A DNA stretch of 64,000 bases from Atopobium sp. GTDB lineage: Bacteria; Actinomycetota; Coriobacteriia; Coriobacteriales; Atopobiaceae. A model generated the notes under the pieces. It was given only the letters and a program-made list of their open reading frames with translations, was not told where the DNA came from and did no database searches. The translations under genes and the position numbers were made by a program. This document shows, in pieces, positions 43,382 through 51,862 of this stretch. The stretch covers positions 1 through 64,000 of the forward strand of contig JAIJTS010000006.1 of NCBI GenBank assembly GCA_022732885.1. Direction: 5' to 3'. The number at the start of each line of letters is the position of its first letter. Positions within the stretch are counted from its first letter, which is position 1.

Positions 43382-43446
43382 GGTGAAAGCGCATGTGAGG
43401 AAGTGTGTACGTAAGTGCGTTTTGTGTTTTGTTGAAAGGGGTTTGT

Positions 43447-44916
43447 ATGCCTGTTGTTGACTTTATTGTTAACGTGCTATCAACACCAGCTATCTTAGTT
43501 GGTCTTGTTGCTTTGCTTGGCCTAGCACTTCAAGGAAAGCCTGTTGAAGAACTTATTAAGGGCACCTTAAAGACTATTGTTGGATTCTTGGTTCTTTCTG
43601 CAGGTGCAGGCTTTTTACAAAGCGGTTCTCTGCTGGCATTTGGCGAGATTTTCAACTTTGCCTTTAACATGCAGGGCGTTGTTCCAAACAATGAGGCCGT
43701 TGTATCCTTGGCACTTGGTGAGTTTGGACAAGCAACCGCAATCATCATGTGCATTGGTATGGTCCTCAACATTGTCCTTGCACGTTTTTCTCGCTTTAAT
43801 TACATCTTCCTCACTGGTCACCACACTCTCTACATGGCAGCAATGCTTGCAATCATCCTGCACGTCGGCGGTCTTTCTGGTTGGATGCTCTACATCTCCG
43901 GATCTTGCCTGCTTGCACTGATTATGGTTCTGTCTCCTGCGTACTGCCAGCCAACTATGCGTAAGGTTACCGGTAGCGATTCTGTTGCACTTGGTCACTT
44001 TGGTGGCGCTGGCTATTGGCTTGCTGGTGTAGTAGGTAAGCTCTTTGCTTCTGATCGCGAGAATAGCACCGAGAATATCAAGTTCTCCAAGCGTCTTATC
44101 TTCTTGCGCGATAACACCGTTTCTATTGGTCTGACTATGATCATCATGTTTATCATCATTACAGGAGTTGCTGTCAGCCGTGGTCTGTTAGCTTTGGTAC
44201 CTGCAGGAACTACTGCTGCAGAGTTTGCTGCTAACCCACAGTATGCTGGCCTTCAGCACCTTGGAGACCTGCTGAACATTGGTACCGAGACCACCACTAA
44301 CTGGATTGTTTGGGCATTTACCCGCGGTCTTTCCTTTGCTGGTGGCGTTTACATCATCTTGTCCGGTGTTCGTCTGATCATTGGTGAGATTGTTCCTGCA
44401 TTTAAGGGTATTGCTCAGAAGCTTGTTCCTGGTGCAAAGCCAGCAATTGACTGCCCAATTGCATTCACCTATGCTCCAAACGCCGTTATTATTGGCTTCT
44501 TGAGCTCCTTTGTTGGTGGCATCCTTGGCCTGCTCATCCTGGGCGTCATCAATGCACAGCTTGCTGCTGTTGCTCTGATTCTTCCGGGTGTTGTTCCTCA
44601 CTTCTTCTGTGGTGCAACTGCTGGTGTCTTTGGTAATGCAGAGGGCGGCGTTAAGGGCTGCATTGCTGGTGCTTTTGTCCAAGGTCTTCTGATTACCTTC
44701 TTGCCTGCACTGGCCATGCCAGTCTTTACCCTTATGGGCTTCACTTCTACTACCTTCTCTGATGCTGATTTCTCTATCATGTCTCTGATCTTTGGTAACG
44801 TTGCTTTGAATACCCAGGGTGCAATTCTTACAGGTATTTGCGTACTGAGTTTCTTCCTGCCAATCATCTTCAACTTTATTGCTCCTAAAAAGGTTGAAGA
44901 GCAGAAGGCAGAGTAG
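43447..44916 (+). CDS. ulaA: PTS ascorbate-type IIC permease 1
   Basis: 489 residues with about 11 membrane segments, UlaA/SgaT family. ILVGLVALLGLALQGKPVEELIKGTLKTIVGFLVLSAG is the typical opening (given in part), and NYIFLTGHHTLYMAAML, GHFGGAGYWLAG and GGVYIILSGVRLIIGEIVPAFKGI are conserved. The ATG at 43447 with GAAAGGGG 5 bases before is preferred over the longer reading from 43405. It is followed by a IIB gene and split transketolase but no IIA. Confidence 0.92.
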   Translation: MPVVDFIVNVLSTPAILVGLVALLGLALQGKPVEELIKGTLKTIVGFLVLSAGAGFLQSGSLLAFGEIFNFAFNMQGVVPNNEAVVSLALGEFGQATAIIMCIGMVLNIVLARFSRFNYIFLTGHHTLYMAAMLAIILHVGGLSGWMLYISGSCLLALIMVLSPAYCQPTMRKVTGSDSVALGHFGGAGYWLAGVVGKLFASDRENSTENIKFSKRLIFLRDNTVSIGLTMIIMFIIITGVAVSRGLLALVPAGTTAAEFAANPQYAGLQHLGDLLNIGTETTTNWIVWAFTRGLSFAGGVYIILSGVRLIIGEIVPAFKGIAQKLVPGAKPAIDCPIAFTYAPNAVIIGFLSSFVGGILGLLILGVINAQLAAVALILPGVVPHFFCGATAGVFGNAEGGVKGCIAGAFVQGLLITFLPALAMPVFTLMGFTSTTFSDADFSIMSLIFGNVALNTQGAILTGICVLSFFLPIIFNFIAPKKVEEQKAE

Positions 44917-44989
44917 ACGTCCGTTTACAGATTTGCAGTTAAATATTAGGAATAACTGCAACAAATGCGTGTAGAATCTAGGTGTCTAG

Positions 44990-45023
44990 GTCGGGTCTCG
45001 TCCTTGGATGAGGCCCGGCTTTT
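44990..45023 (+). terminator. Intercistronic hairpin between ulaA and ulaB
   Basis: A long imperfect stem (44990-45002 with 45007-45020, several G-T pairs) ending in GGCCCGGC and followed by TTTT. Probably a partial terminator that sets different expression of ulaA and the ulaB-tkt genes. Confidence 0.6.
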
Positions 45024-45054
45024 AACTTGTAATGGTGAATTGAAAGGGGCTTCT

Positions 45055-45339
45055 ATGGCTATCCAGAAGATTCTTTGTTGTTGTGGCAGCGGTCTTGGCT
45101 CCAGCCTTATGGTTGAGATGCAGATCCAGGACGTCTTAAGTGAGCTTGGAGTGAGCGGCGTTGAGGTTGAACACTCAACCGTTTCTGATGTTACTCCTGG
45201 CGCAGCAGACCTCTTTATTGTTGCTAGGGACCTTGAGGATTTTATTACTGATATTCCAGAAAACGAGAAGATCGTTTTGTCCAACATTCTTGATAAGGAT
45301 GAAATGAAAGAAAAGCTCACAGAGAAATTTGGTCTGTAA
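45055..45339 (+). CDS. ulaB: PTS ascorbate-type IIB component 1
   Basis: 94 residues. KILCCCGSGLGSSLMVEMQI carries the phosphocysteine in a CGSGLGSS loop; unusually there are three cysteines in a row (C8-C10). The C terminus VLSNILDKDEMKEKLTEKFGL is as in UlaB/SgaB. The ATG at 45055 with GAAAGGGG upstream gives the normal length. It works with the IIC at 43447; the IIA must come from elsewhere, for example 52770-53237. Confidence 0.9.
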   Translation: MAIQKILCCCGSGLGSSLMVEMQIQDVLSELGVSGVEVEHSTVSDVTPGAADLFIVARDLEDFITDIPENEKIVLSNILDKDEMKEKLTEKFGL

Positions 45340-45387
45340 TTTATTAAGTTGTAGCTAAAGTACGTACAGTACGTGAAAGGAAATTAC

Positions 45388-46209
45388 ATGGACGTCGACC
45401 TTAAACAGGTTGCGCGTGAGGTGCGCAAAAGCATTCTTACGCAGGTCTTTACGGCCAAATCTGGCCATCCCGGCGGATCTCTTTCTGCAACAGAAATTCT
45501 GACATATCTTTATTTTAAAGAGATGCACATAGATCCAACTAAGCCAAAGTGCCCTTGCAGAGATCGTTTTGTACTTTCAAAGGGTCACGTCACCCCAGCT
45601 CTTTATGGTGTTTTGGCTGAGCGTGGTTTCTTCCCTAAAGAGGAGCTTAAGACGTTCCGCGCACTTAATTCACGCCTTCAGGGTCATCCAAATATGAACG
45701 ATGCACCTGGCGTTGATATGAGCACCGGTTCTTTGGGCCAGGGCGTTTCAACTGCTGTTGGCATGGCTCTTGCTGGTAAGAAGTTTAACAACGACTATCG
45801 CGTCTATGCTCTTTTGGGCGATGGAGAAATTGAAGAGGGACAGGTCTGGGAGGCTGCTATGTTTGCAGGTAACCACCAGCTTGATAACCTTACGCTTATT
45901 GTTGATAACAATAACCTGCAGCTTGACGGCACTCTTGAGCAGATTAATACACCACAGCCAATTGGCGAGAAATTCAAGGCATTCAAATTCCACGTCATTG
46001 AGGTAGCCGATGGACACGACTTTGACCAGCTTGCTGCTGCATTTGCTGAGGCTCGTACGGTTAAGGGTCAGCCTACGGTCATTGTTGCTCATACCGTAAA
46101 GGGTAAGGGTGTCTCCTTTATGGAGAACCAGGTAAGTTGGCACGGCAAAGCTCCAAACCAGGAGCAATATGAGCAGGCTATGAAAGAGCTTGAGGGAGAG
46201 GTGGCATAA
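45388..46209 (+). CDS. Transketolase, N-terminal subunit
   Basis: 273 residues, the thiamine-diphosphate-binding half of a split transketolase. AKSGHPGGSLSATEILTYLYF, LSKGHVTPALYGVLAERGFF, GSLGQGVSTAVGMAL and GDGEIEEGQVWEAAMFAGNHQLDNLTLIVDNN (the GDG...NN ThDP motif) are diagnostic. The ATG at 45388 has GAAAGGAA upstream. It is co-directional with ulaAB, suggesting that the imported sugar acid yields pentose phosphates. Confidence 0.94.
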   Translation: MDVDLKQVAREVRKSILTQVFTAKSGHPGGSLSATEILTYLYFKEMHIDPTKPKCPCRDRFVLSKGHVTPALYGVLAERGFFPKEELKTFRALNSRLQGHPNMNDAPGVDMSTGSLGQGVSTAVGMALAGKKFNNDYRVYALLGDGEIEEGQVWEAAMFAGNHQLDNLTLIVDNNNLQLDGTLEQINTPQPIGEKFKAFKFHVIEVADGHDFDQLAAAFAEARTVKGQPTVIVAHTVKGKGVSFMENQVSWHGKAPNQEQYEQAMKELEGEVA

Positions 46210-46211
46210 CT

Positions 46212-47153
46212 ATGGCAGATGTACAGAAGATTGCCACCAGAGAAGCTTATGGAAAAGCCCTGGTTGAGCTTGGTAAAGAGCACGATGATCTTATAGTTTT
46301 TGACGCTGATTTGGCAGAGGCTACTCGCTCTGGTAAATACGGCGAGGAGTATCCTGATCGTTTTGTGGACTGCGGTATTGCAGAGGCTAACATGATTGGT
46401 ATGGCAGCAGGTATTGCTGCAACTGGTCGCAAGGTCTTTGCCACCTCTTTTGCAATGTTCACCTCTGGCCGTGCGTTTGAGCAGATTAGAAACTCTGTTG
46501 GCTATCCTCACTTGAACGTCAAGATTGGTGCTACCCACGGAGGACTCTCGGTAGGAGAGGATGGCGCTACTCATCAGTGCAACGAGGATATTGCTGTTAT
46601 GCGCACCATTCCAGGCATGACGGTTATCATTCCATCGGACGCTGTTGAGGCTGAGGCTGCTGTCAAGGCTGCTTATGATCACGATGGCCCTGTCTACATG
46701 CGTTTTGGCCGCCTTCCTGTTCCTGTGTTCAATACCAACCCTGACTATCACTTTGAGCTGGGTAAGGGTATTGTCCTCAAGGAGGGTACCGACGTTACGC
46801 TGGTAGCCTGTGGCCTTATGGTTCCTGTGGCTCTTGAGGTTGCTGAGCAGCTGGCTGCAGAGGGTGTCAACGCTGAGGTTATTAACATCCACACCATTAA
46901 GCCTTTGGACTCTGAGCTGATTGCTGCTTCCGCAGCAAAGACCGGCAAGGTTGTGACCATTGAGGAGCACTCCGTCATTGGCGGTCTGGGCAGCGCGGTT
47001 TGCCAGGCTCTTGCAGAGAGCACTCCTGTTCCTGTTAAGGTCATTGGCGTCCAGGACACCTATGGCGAGTCTGGACCTGCTCTTCAGGTTCTTGCTAAGT
47101 ACGGCCTGGACACTCCAAGCGTCCTTGCATCCGTTAAGGATTTCTTGAAGTAA
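46212..47153 (+). CDS. Transketolase, C-terminal subunit
   Basis: 313 residues; pyrimidine-binding and C-terminal domains of transketolase. DRFVDCGIAEANMIGMAAGIAATGRKVFATSFAMF holds the catalytic Glu region, GATHGGLSVGEDGATHQCNEDIAVMRTIPGM and YMRFGRLPVP are typical, and TIEEHSVIGGLGSAV lies in the C-terminal domain. The ATG is 2 bases after the partner's stop with GGGAGAGG upstream. The two subunits interconvert pentose, hexose and erythrose phosphates. Confidence 0.94.
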   Translation: MADVQKIATREAYGKALVELGKEHDDLIVFDADLAEATRSGKYGEEYPDRFVDCGIAEANMIGMAAGIAATGRKVFATSFAMFTSGRAFEQIRNSVGYPHLNVKIGATHGGLSVGEDGATHQCNEDIAVMRTIPGMTVIIPSDAVEAEAAVKAAYDHDGPVYMRFGRLPVPVFNTNPDYHFELGKGIVLKEGTDVTLVACGLMVPVALEVAEQLAAEGVNAEVINIHTIKPLDSELIAASAAKTGKVVTIEEHSVIGGLGSAVCQALAESTPVPVKVIGVQDTYGESGPALQVLAKYGLDTPSVLASVKDFLK

Positions 47154-47241
47154 TCGCTTGTATCCTTGGCGCACGTCACCGTGCGTCCGCTACGCGCCAA
47201 CGCGTCTTAACAACGCACGTTATCGTTGTACAATCAAAGCT

Positions 47242-47271
47242 CTTCCCGCCATTTGGCGAGAAGGGTTTTTT
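47242..47271 (+). terminator. Terminator after the ula-transketolase operon
   Basis: Stem CTTCCCGCC / GGCGAGAAG (one mismatch) around ATTT, followed by GG and six T. The descending arm is a GGCGAGAA site. Confidence 0.88.
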
Positions 47272-47301
47272 GCATGTAGGTATTTGATTCTTCCTTATCC
47301 T

Positions 47302-47419
47302 GCCTGAAAAGTGCAAAGAATCTGTATTTAAGTCACCGATTCTTTTACAAAATCAGGCAAATCCACAGATTCTTTGATGCTTTTAGGCAAAAGTTACAGA
47401 TTCTTTGCAGAAATCAGGC
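47302..47419. repeat. Class B intergenic element, copy 2 (31-bp array)
   Basis: Same architecture as 15726-15843: ends GCCTGA...TCAGGC, one inverted unit, then three direct units starting at 47335, 47365 and 47396 (30 and 31 bp apart), each GATTCTTT - about 8 bases - TCAGGC or TTAGGC. It lies in the 408-base gap 47154-47561, which also holds two terminators and two GGCGAGAA sites and no gene. Confidence 0.82.
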
Positions 47420-47503
47420 GCTCTCCAGGCGCTCGTTTCGCACCGAGCTCCCGCCGCCCACCTGGCGAGAAACCCTGTCCACTAGCAGCGCTTCCGCACA
47501 AGA

Positions 47504-47536
47504 AACCCGGCATCCACACGAAATGGATGCCGGGTT
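47504..47536 (-). terminator. Terminator after the hydroxyacyl-CoA dehydrogenase gene
   Basis: Perfect 13-bp stem AACCCGGCATCCA / TGGATGCCGGGTT with a 7-base loop, 25 bases past the stop on the minus strand, followed there by TTCTTG. Confidence 0.82.
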
Positions 47537-47561
47537 GAAATTGCTTGCGACCTGTATGTCC

Positions 47562-48509
47562 TTACTTGTACTCGTAGAAGCCCTTACCAGCAGCAGCACC
47601 GGTCTCGCCCTTGTCAATCTTCTCCTTGAGTAGGGCAATAATGCGACCTTGTACGGACTCTGGGTCCTTAGCTGCAGGGTTCATGACAGCAACGTTGTAT
47701 GCGGTGACCAAGCCAATGATGTCCAAGATCTGGAACGGACCCTTTGGCGAGCCGGTGCCAATGCGCCAAGCTCTGTCGATGTCTTCGACGTCGCCAACAC
47801 CGTTTGCCCAAAGATGCTCAGCGGAGGCCAGAAGAGGTACCAGCATGGAGTTCAGCAGGTAGCCAGGCTGCTCCTTCAGAACTTTGACCGGAATCATGCG
47901 GATGCTTGCCGCAAAAGCGACGACCATGTCAAAGTTCTCTTGAGCGGTGTCTGCGTGACCCATGACTTCGCCGATTGGGTTGCGCCAAATCTCGTTAGCA
48001 AAGTGGAGAGCCAGGTACTTCTGAGGACGACCAGTAGCTGCAGCAAACATGCTTGGAATCATGGTTGAGCTGTTGGTTGCAACAATAGTCTTCTCTGGCA
48101 GGTGTTTGGCCAGCTCGGTGTAGAACTCGATCTTCTGCTCTGGATTCTCTGCAACCGCTTCAATAACAAAGTCAGCGTCACTAAAAGCCTCATCCCAATC
48201 GGTAGTAAGCGTGAGGTTGCTGTATGCGCGCTCTACCTGCTCTTTCAGCTGGTCGAGCTTCTCTGGAGTAATCTCGTCCTGAGCAATAAGGCCGTAAGCG
48301 TAAGCCTTAGGATCGGTCTTCATAGCCTCCAGGGTGTTCAGATAGACCTCTCTGAGGTGCTCAATCTTTGGACGAGCGCGTTCAATTGAAGCCTCTGACC
48401 TTAGCCAAATGGTGGTCTGGTAGCCGCGATAAGCGGTCTGGAATGCAATCTGGCTGCCCAAAACGCCGCCGCCAGCAACTACAACTTTCTTAACCTGCGA
48501 AATGTCCAT
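47562..48509 (-). CDS. 3-hydroxyacyl-CoA dehydrogenase-like protein
   Basis: 315 residues. VVVAGGGVLGSQIAFQTAYRGYQTTIW is the NAD-binding Rossmann motif; ADFVIEAVAENPEQKIEFY, TNSSTMIPSMFAAATGRPQKYLALHFANEIW and GYLLNSMLVPLL match 3-hydroxybutyryl-CoA dehydrogenases. In the usual motif the catalytic His is followed by Phe-x-Pro; here the segment is LHFANEIW, so the His is kept and the Pro is absent, hinting at a different substrate. The ATG at 48509 with GAAAGGA upstream is preferred to 48590. No other butyrate or beta-oxidation genes are adjacent. Confidence 0.85.
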   Translation of the reverse strand: MDISQVKKVVVAGGGVLGSQIAFQTAYRGYQTTIWLRSEASIERARPKIEHLREVYLNTLEAMKTDPKAYAYGLIAQDEITPEKLDQLKEQVERAYSNLTLTTDWDEAFSDADFVIEAVAENPEQKIEFYTELAKHLPEKTIVATNSSTMIPSMFAAATGRPQKYLALHFANEIWRNPIGEVMGHADTAQENFDMVVAFAASIRMIPVKVLKEQPGYLLNSMLVPLLASAEHLWANGVGDVEDIDRAWRIGTGSPKGPFQILDIIGLVTAYNVAVMNPAAKDPESVQGRIIALLKEKIDKGETGAAAGKGFYEYK

Positions 48510-48778
48510 AGGACGTTCCTTTCTACAAGCGTGGCAAGAAGCGCCGCGCGAACTATCTACCGTCCCTATACCCCAGAAACTCTCCGTCAAACATTCGTTC
48601 GCACAATTTCCAATTTTTATTTAAATCCTACAAATCACTCCTTGGCGAGAAACCATATCTCTCGCTCACAGTTCTTGGGTAAAATAAGGGCATACAACCA
48701 GCAACTGGTTTCAACGCAGTCCATTGACTGCAACCCAATAAAACAACAGGTACAACGCTTGGACAGAATAGAGGTATC

Positions 48779-49075
48779 ATGATCGACGGAACATACAAGA
48801 TTCAAATGGATTCTCCCGTTGGAGCCAAAGAGGGTACCGCTGTCCTCATTACCTCTGGCGAGAAACTCACAGGCTCTCTGACCGCCATGGGTGTCCAGAT
48901 TGATATTGAAAACGGCAAGGTTACCGACAACTCGTTTACTTTTGGCGGCAAGCTTGAGTCTTTTGTGGGTCCCGTTATCTTTGCCGTTGGTGGCTCAGTT
49001 GAGGGCGACACCATTCAGGGCATCGCCCACATCGCTAACCGAGACTTTGTGTTTACGGGCACAAGGGAGAGTTAA
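48779..49075 (+). CDS. Small beta-rich protein of unknown function
   Basis: 98 residues, no membrane segment. Repeating short strands (DGTYKIQMDSPVGAKEGTAVLITSGEKLTGSLTAMG given in part) and many Gly/Thr suggest a compact beta barrel. It is not a family I can name; similar small domains are found near or fused to flavin oxidoreductases, but none is adjacent. A GGCGAGAAA site lies inside the gene (48857) and another upstream (48644). The ATG at 48779 has a weak AGAGG site. Confidence 0.65.
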   Translation: MIDGTYKIQMDSPVGAKEGTAVLITSGEKLTGSLTAMGVQIDIENGKVTDNSFTFGGKLESFVGPVIFAVGGSVEGDTIQGIAHIANRDFVFTGTRES

Positions 49076-49138
49076 GGTAGCTGCGTCATCCCTGTTAGCA
49101 GTACAATAAATGCATTAACTTCTGGGTGGGGATGGAGT

Positions 49139-50842
49139 ATGAAAGTAATCGATACAAAGTCAGATGCAGAGTCTCCTCAAGGAGCTCCGTTTTTTGTTGA
49201 CCGTTGTCGATTTACTCCGACTCAAGGAATTGAAATCTCATCTCTTCAACTGGATGATGATAAAGTTCAAAACTGGCCAATGGTTTACATTTTGGCCAAC
49301 GATAATCCTCGCCAAAAAAGCGCTTATGTGGGTGAGACTACAAGTGTTAGTGAGCGCATGTCTCAGCACAGTAAAAACTCTGAAAAAGATTTGTTTACCA
49401 GCGTAAATGTTATCTTTAATCAAGAATTTAACCAGTCAGTTATTAAGGATTATGAAAACCGCTTGATTGGTCTTATGGCTGCTGATGGAGTCTACAAGCT
49501 CACTAATAAAAACGAGGGTCATAGCAACTTAAATTACTTTTCTAAAGAAAAGTATGAATTAATGTTTGATGACCTTTGGGAAGAGCTTCGTAGGATGGAG
49601 CTCGCGGATAAGACAATCAGTGAAATTGAAGAATCGGAAGTATTTAAATATTCTCCCTATAAGAGCCTATCGGTTGATCAGCGAGTTGCTCTTAATAAAA
49701 TTTATTCTGCAATTGAATCTGACCTGTCAAAAGCTAAACCAATCGTTGTCCAAGGAATGCCTGGTACAGGTAAGACGATTCTTGCAATTTATCTTTTAAA
49801 ATCTCTTCGTGATGACGAGAAGTTCAAAGATTTGAATATCAAAATTGTTGAGCCAATGACCTCCTTAAGAGCAACTTTAAAGAAGTCGTTAAAGGGCGTT
49901 GGTGGACTCAACGGAAGAGATGTTATTGGCCCCAATGATTTAGCAAATCCTAAATTTGGCTATAACTCTGAAGTAGAGAAACCCTTTGATATTCTGCTCA
50001 TTGATGAGTCACATCGTTTGACGGCACGTCGAGGAATTACTGCTTTTGGTAGCTATGATGAGGTAAATAAAAAGCTTGGTTTACCGAAAGAATCTACGCA
50101 GTTAGATTGGGCATTAAAGCTCGCTAAACTTCCAATTTTCTTTTACGATGCATCTCAGTCAATTAAGCCTGCAGATATTGATCCAAATATGTTTGAAGAA
50201 AAATTAGGAGATGCTCTTAGACATCCTATTAGGCTTGAAAATCAAATGAGAGTTCAAGGCGGGGCAGAATATCTAAATTACATCTCAGATATTCTGAACG
50301 ATAAACACCCTGCGAGAAGAACGTTTGAAAACTATGAGTTTGTCTTGCACGACTCGATTGATGATTTCACAGATAGTTTTGAACAGAAATTATCAGAACA
50401 TAACCTGACAAGAATGCTTGCTGGATACGCATGGGATTGGAAAACGAAAGGCAAATCAGTCAACTCTCCTCTGAAGGATATTGTTATAGGGGACAAGTCG
50501 TTTAGATGGAATTCCATGCTTGCTAACTGGGTTGGTAATGGAGTGGCCAATCCAATATATGCTCAGGAAGTTGGATGCGTGCATACTGCTCAGGGATACG
50601 ATTTAAGCTACTCATACGTAATCATTGGCCCAGATTTAAAACTAGATTCGATGACCGGAAAACTTGTTGGCGATAAAGACCACTACTTTGATAAAAAGGG
50701 TAAGGGCGGAGCAACTGCTGAGCAGTTAACTCAGTACATTAAGAATATCTACTACGTTCTTCTTACTCGAGGTATTTACGGAACGCATGTCTATGTAGTT
50801 GATGATGTATTGAGGGAGTATTTACGGCAGTTAAATAACTGA
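49139..50842 (+). CDS. GIY-YIG nuclease fused to DUF2075 helicase-like ATPase
   Basis: 567 residues. The N-terminal GIY-YIG nuclease domain runs about 46-130: MVYILAN (first motif), AYVGETTSVSERMSQH with Arg73 and His77, and YENRLIG with a likely catalytic Glu. The DUF2075 SF1-like ATPase follows: Walker A GMPGTGKT (206-213), Walker B DILLIDESH (284-292), YDASQS motif III-like and LLTRGIYG motif VI-like near 545. Such proteins occur in variable genome islands and are often suspected of defence against foreign nucleic acid; that is inference. AT-richer codon use than neighbours. GTGGGGATGGAGT precedes the ATG. No partner gene is evident. Confidence 0.85.
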   Translation: MKVIDTKSDAESPQGAPFFVDRCRFTPTQGIEISSLQLDDDKVQNWPMVYILANDNPRQKSAYVGETTSVSERMSQHSKNSEKDLFTSVNVIFNQEFNQSVIKDYENRLIGLMAADGVYKLTNKNEGHSNLNYFSKEKYELMFDDLWEELRRMELADKTISEIEESEVFKYSPYKSLSVDQRVALNKIYSAIESDLSKAKPIVVQGMPGTGKTILAIYLLKSLRDDEKFKDLNIKIVEPMTSLRATLKKSLKGVGGLNGRDVIGPNDLANPKFGYNSEVEKPFDILLIDESHRLTARRGITAFGSYDEVNKKLGLPKESTQLDWALKLAKLPIFFYDASQSIKPADIDPNMFEEKLGDALRHPIRLENQMRVQGGAEYLNYISDILNDKHPARRTFENYEFVLHDSIDDFTDSFEQKLSEHNLTRMLAGYAWDWKTKGKSVNSPLKDIVIGDKSFRWNSMLANWVGNGVANPIYAQEVGCVHTAQGYDLSYSYVIIGPDLKLDSMTGKLVGDKDHYFDKKGKGGATAEQLTQYIKNIYYVLLTRGIYGTHVYVVDDVLREYLRQLNN

Positions 50843-50858
50843 CTTTAGTTAAACGTTT

Positions 50859-51701
50859 TTATCTCGTTAGCTCAATCGCATCGCGAATACTTTGCAGGGA
50901 GTTCTTGGACTTACGCGGGTTGGAAAGCATTACTGACGTGTAGAGAGAGTCAATAAGAGCCAGTTGAACAATTCTTGAAGCTAATGACTCTGATCTAAAT
51001 GAAGTTTCCTCTGAGATAGTCAGTAAAGTGACATCTGCTCTTCTCGCCAATGGAGAATTTCTATCACTTGTTATAACTAATACACGGCCGCCGATTTGCT
51101 GAAATAAATCGGCAAGCTGAATAGCCTCTTTGCATCTACCGGTGTGAGAGAAGATGATTGCGCAGTCGTCTTTTGTGGCTCGGCTTGCCTCCATGAGCTG
51201 CAAGTGATAATCGGACGCATATTTTACGTTGAGAGGCGATCTGAGCAGCTTGTGGTAGGCGTCTGCAGCAATAATATTGCTTCCACCAAGTCCAAAAAGA
51301 AATACAGTTTTACTTGAGACGATTAAGTTAACTGCACCTTCAAGGTTCTCGGACTCAAGCATCTCTTTAGTGTGACTGAGGGAATCAATTGAAGAGTTAA
51401 ATACACTGATAGCTACACCCAGTGGGGAAGATGTGTCGGAGATGTTTTCATGAATTGAAATTGCCGGATCAAATTCTTCAGAAATTAGCGCATTATGAAA
51501 ATCTTTAAAGCCTGAATAACCTAGCTTTCTTGTGAATTTAAAAATTGTTGAGTCCGCCATGTCAAGGGTCTGTGCCATCTCATTAATAGTCATCTGCGAA
51601 GCTGCTCGTGAGTGAGAAGAAATATAGGAAGCAATCATTTTTTCTTTTTTAGAGAGCGAAGACTCAAACGATTTAAGTCTTACGCGGTATGAAGACTCCA
51701 T
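50859..51701 (-). CDS. MurR/RpiR-family transcription regulator
   Basis: 280 residues. The N-terminal HTH_6 (SKKEKMIASYISSHSRAASQMTINEMAQTLDMADSTIFKFTRKLG, about 17-62, given in part) is followed by a SIS sugar-phosphate isomerase-like domain (about 110-260: VFLFGLGGSNIIAADAYHKLLR, IIFSHTGRCKEAIQLADL). It is transcribed divergently from the dehydrogenase-PTS operon at 51863 and probably senses its phosphosugar. The ATG at 51701 is preceded by GGAGAATCC. A GGCGAGAA site lies within (51041, minus). Confidence 0.92.
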   Translation of the reverse strand: MESSYRVRLKSFESSLSKKEKMIASYISSHSRAASQMTINEMAQTLDMADSTIFKFTRKLGYSGFKDFHNALISEEFDPAISIHENISDTSSPLGVAISVFNSSIDSLSHTKEMLESENLEGAVNLIVSSKTVFLFGLGGSNIIAADAYHKLLRSPLNVKYASDYHLQLMEASRATKDDCAIIFSHTGRCKEAIQLADLFQQIGGRVLVITSDRNSPLARRADVTLLTISEETSFRSESLASRIVQLALIDSLYTSVMLSNPRKSKNSLQSIRDAIELTR

Positions 51702-51801
51702 GGGATTCTCCTCAAATCAAAGCTAAACGATGAAATAAGACACCTTCTACTCTAAAAAATTTACCACTAAAAGAAAAGAAAAAAATTTTTTCTTTTTAAT
51801 A

Positions 51802-51829
51802 TTGACTAATAGAAAATTATTTTTATAGT
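51802..51829 (+). promoter_or_regulatory. Promoter of the second ascorbate-type PTS operon
   Basis: TTGACT (51802-51807), 16-base spacer, TATAGT (51824-51829), in an AT-rich divergent gap. It starts transcription about 25 bases before the dehydrogenase ATG. The RpiR regulator next door is the likely controller. Confidence 0.65.
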
Positions 51830-51862
51830 AATTCATACGGATTACTCGTCGAAAGAAGGATC

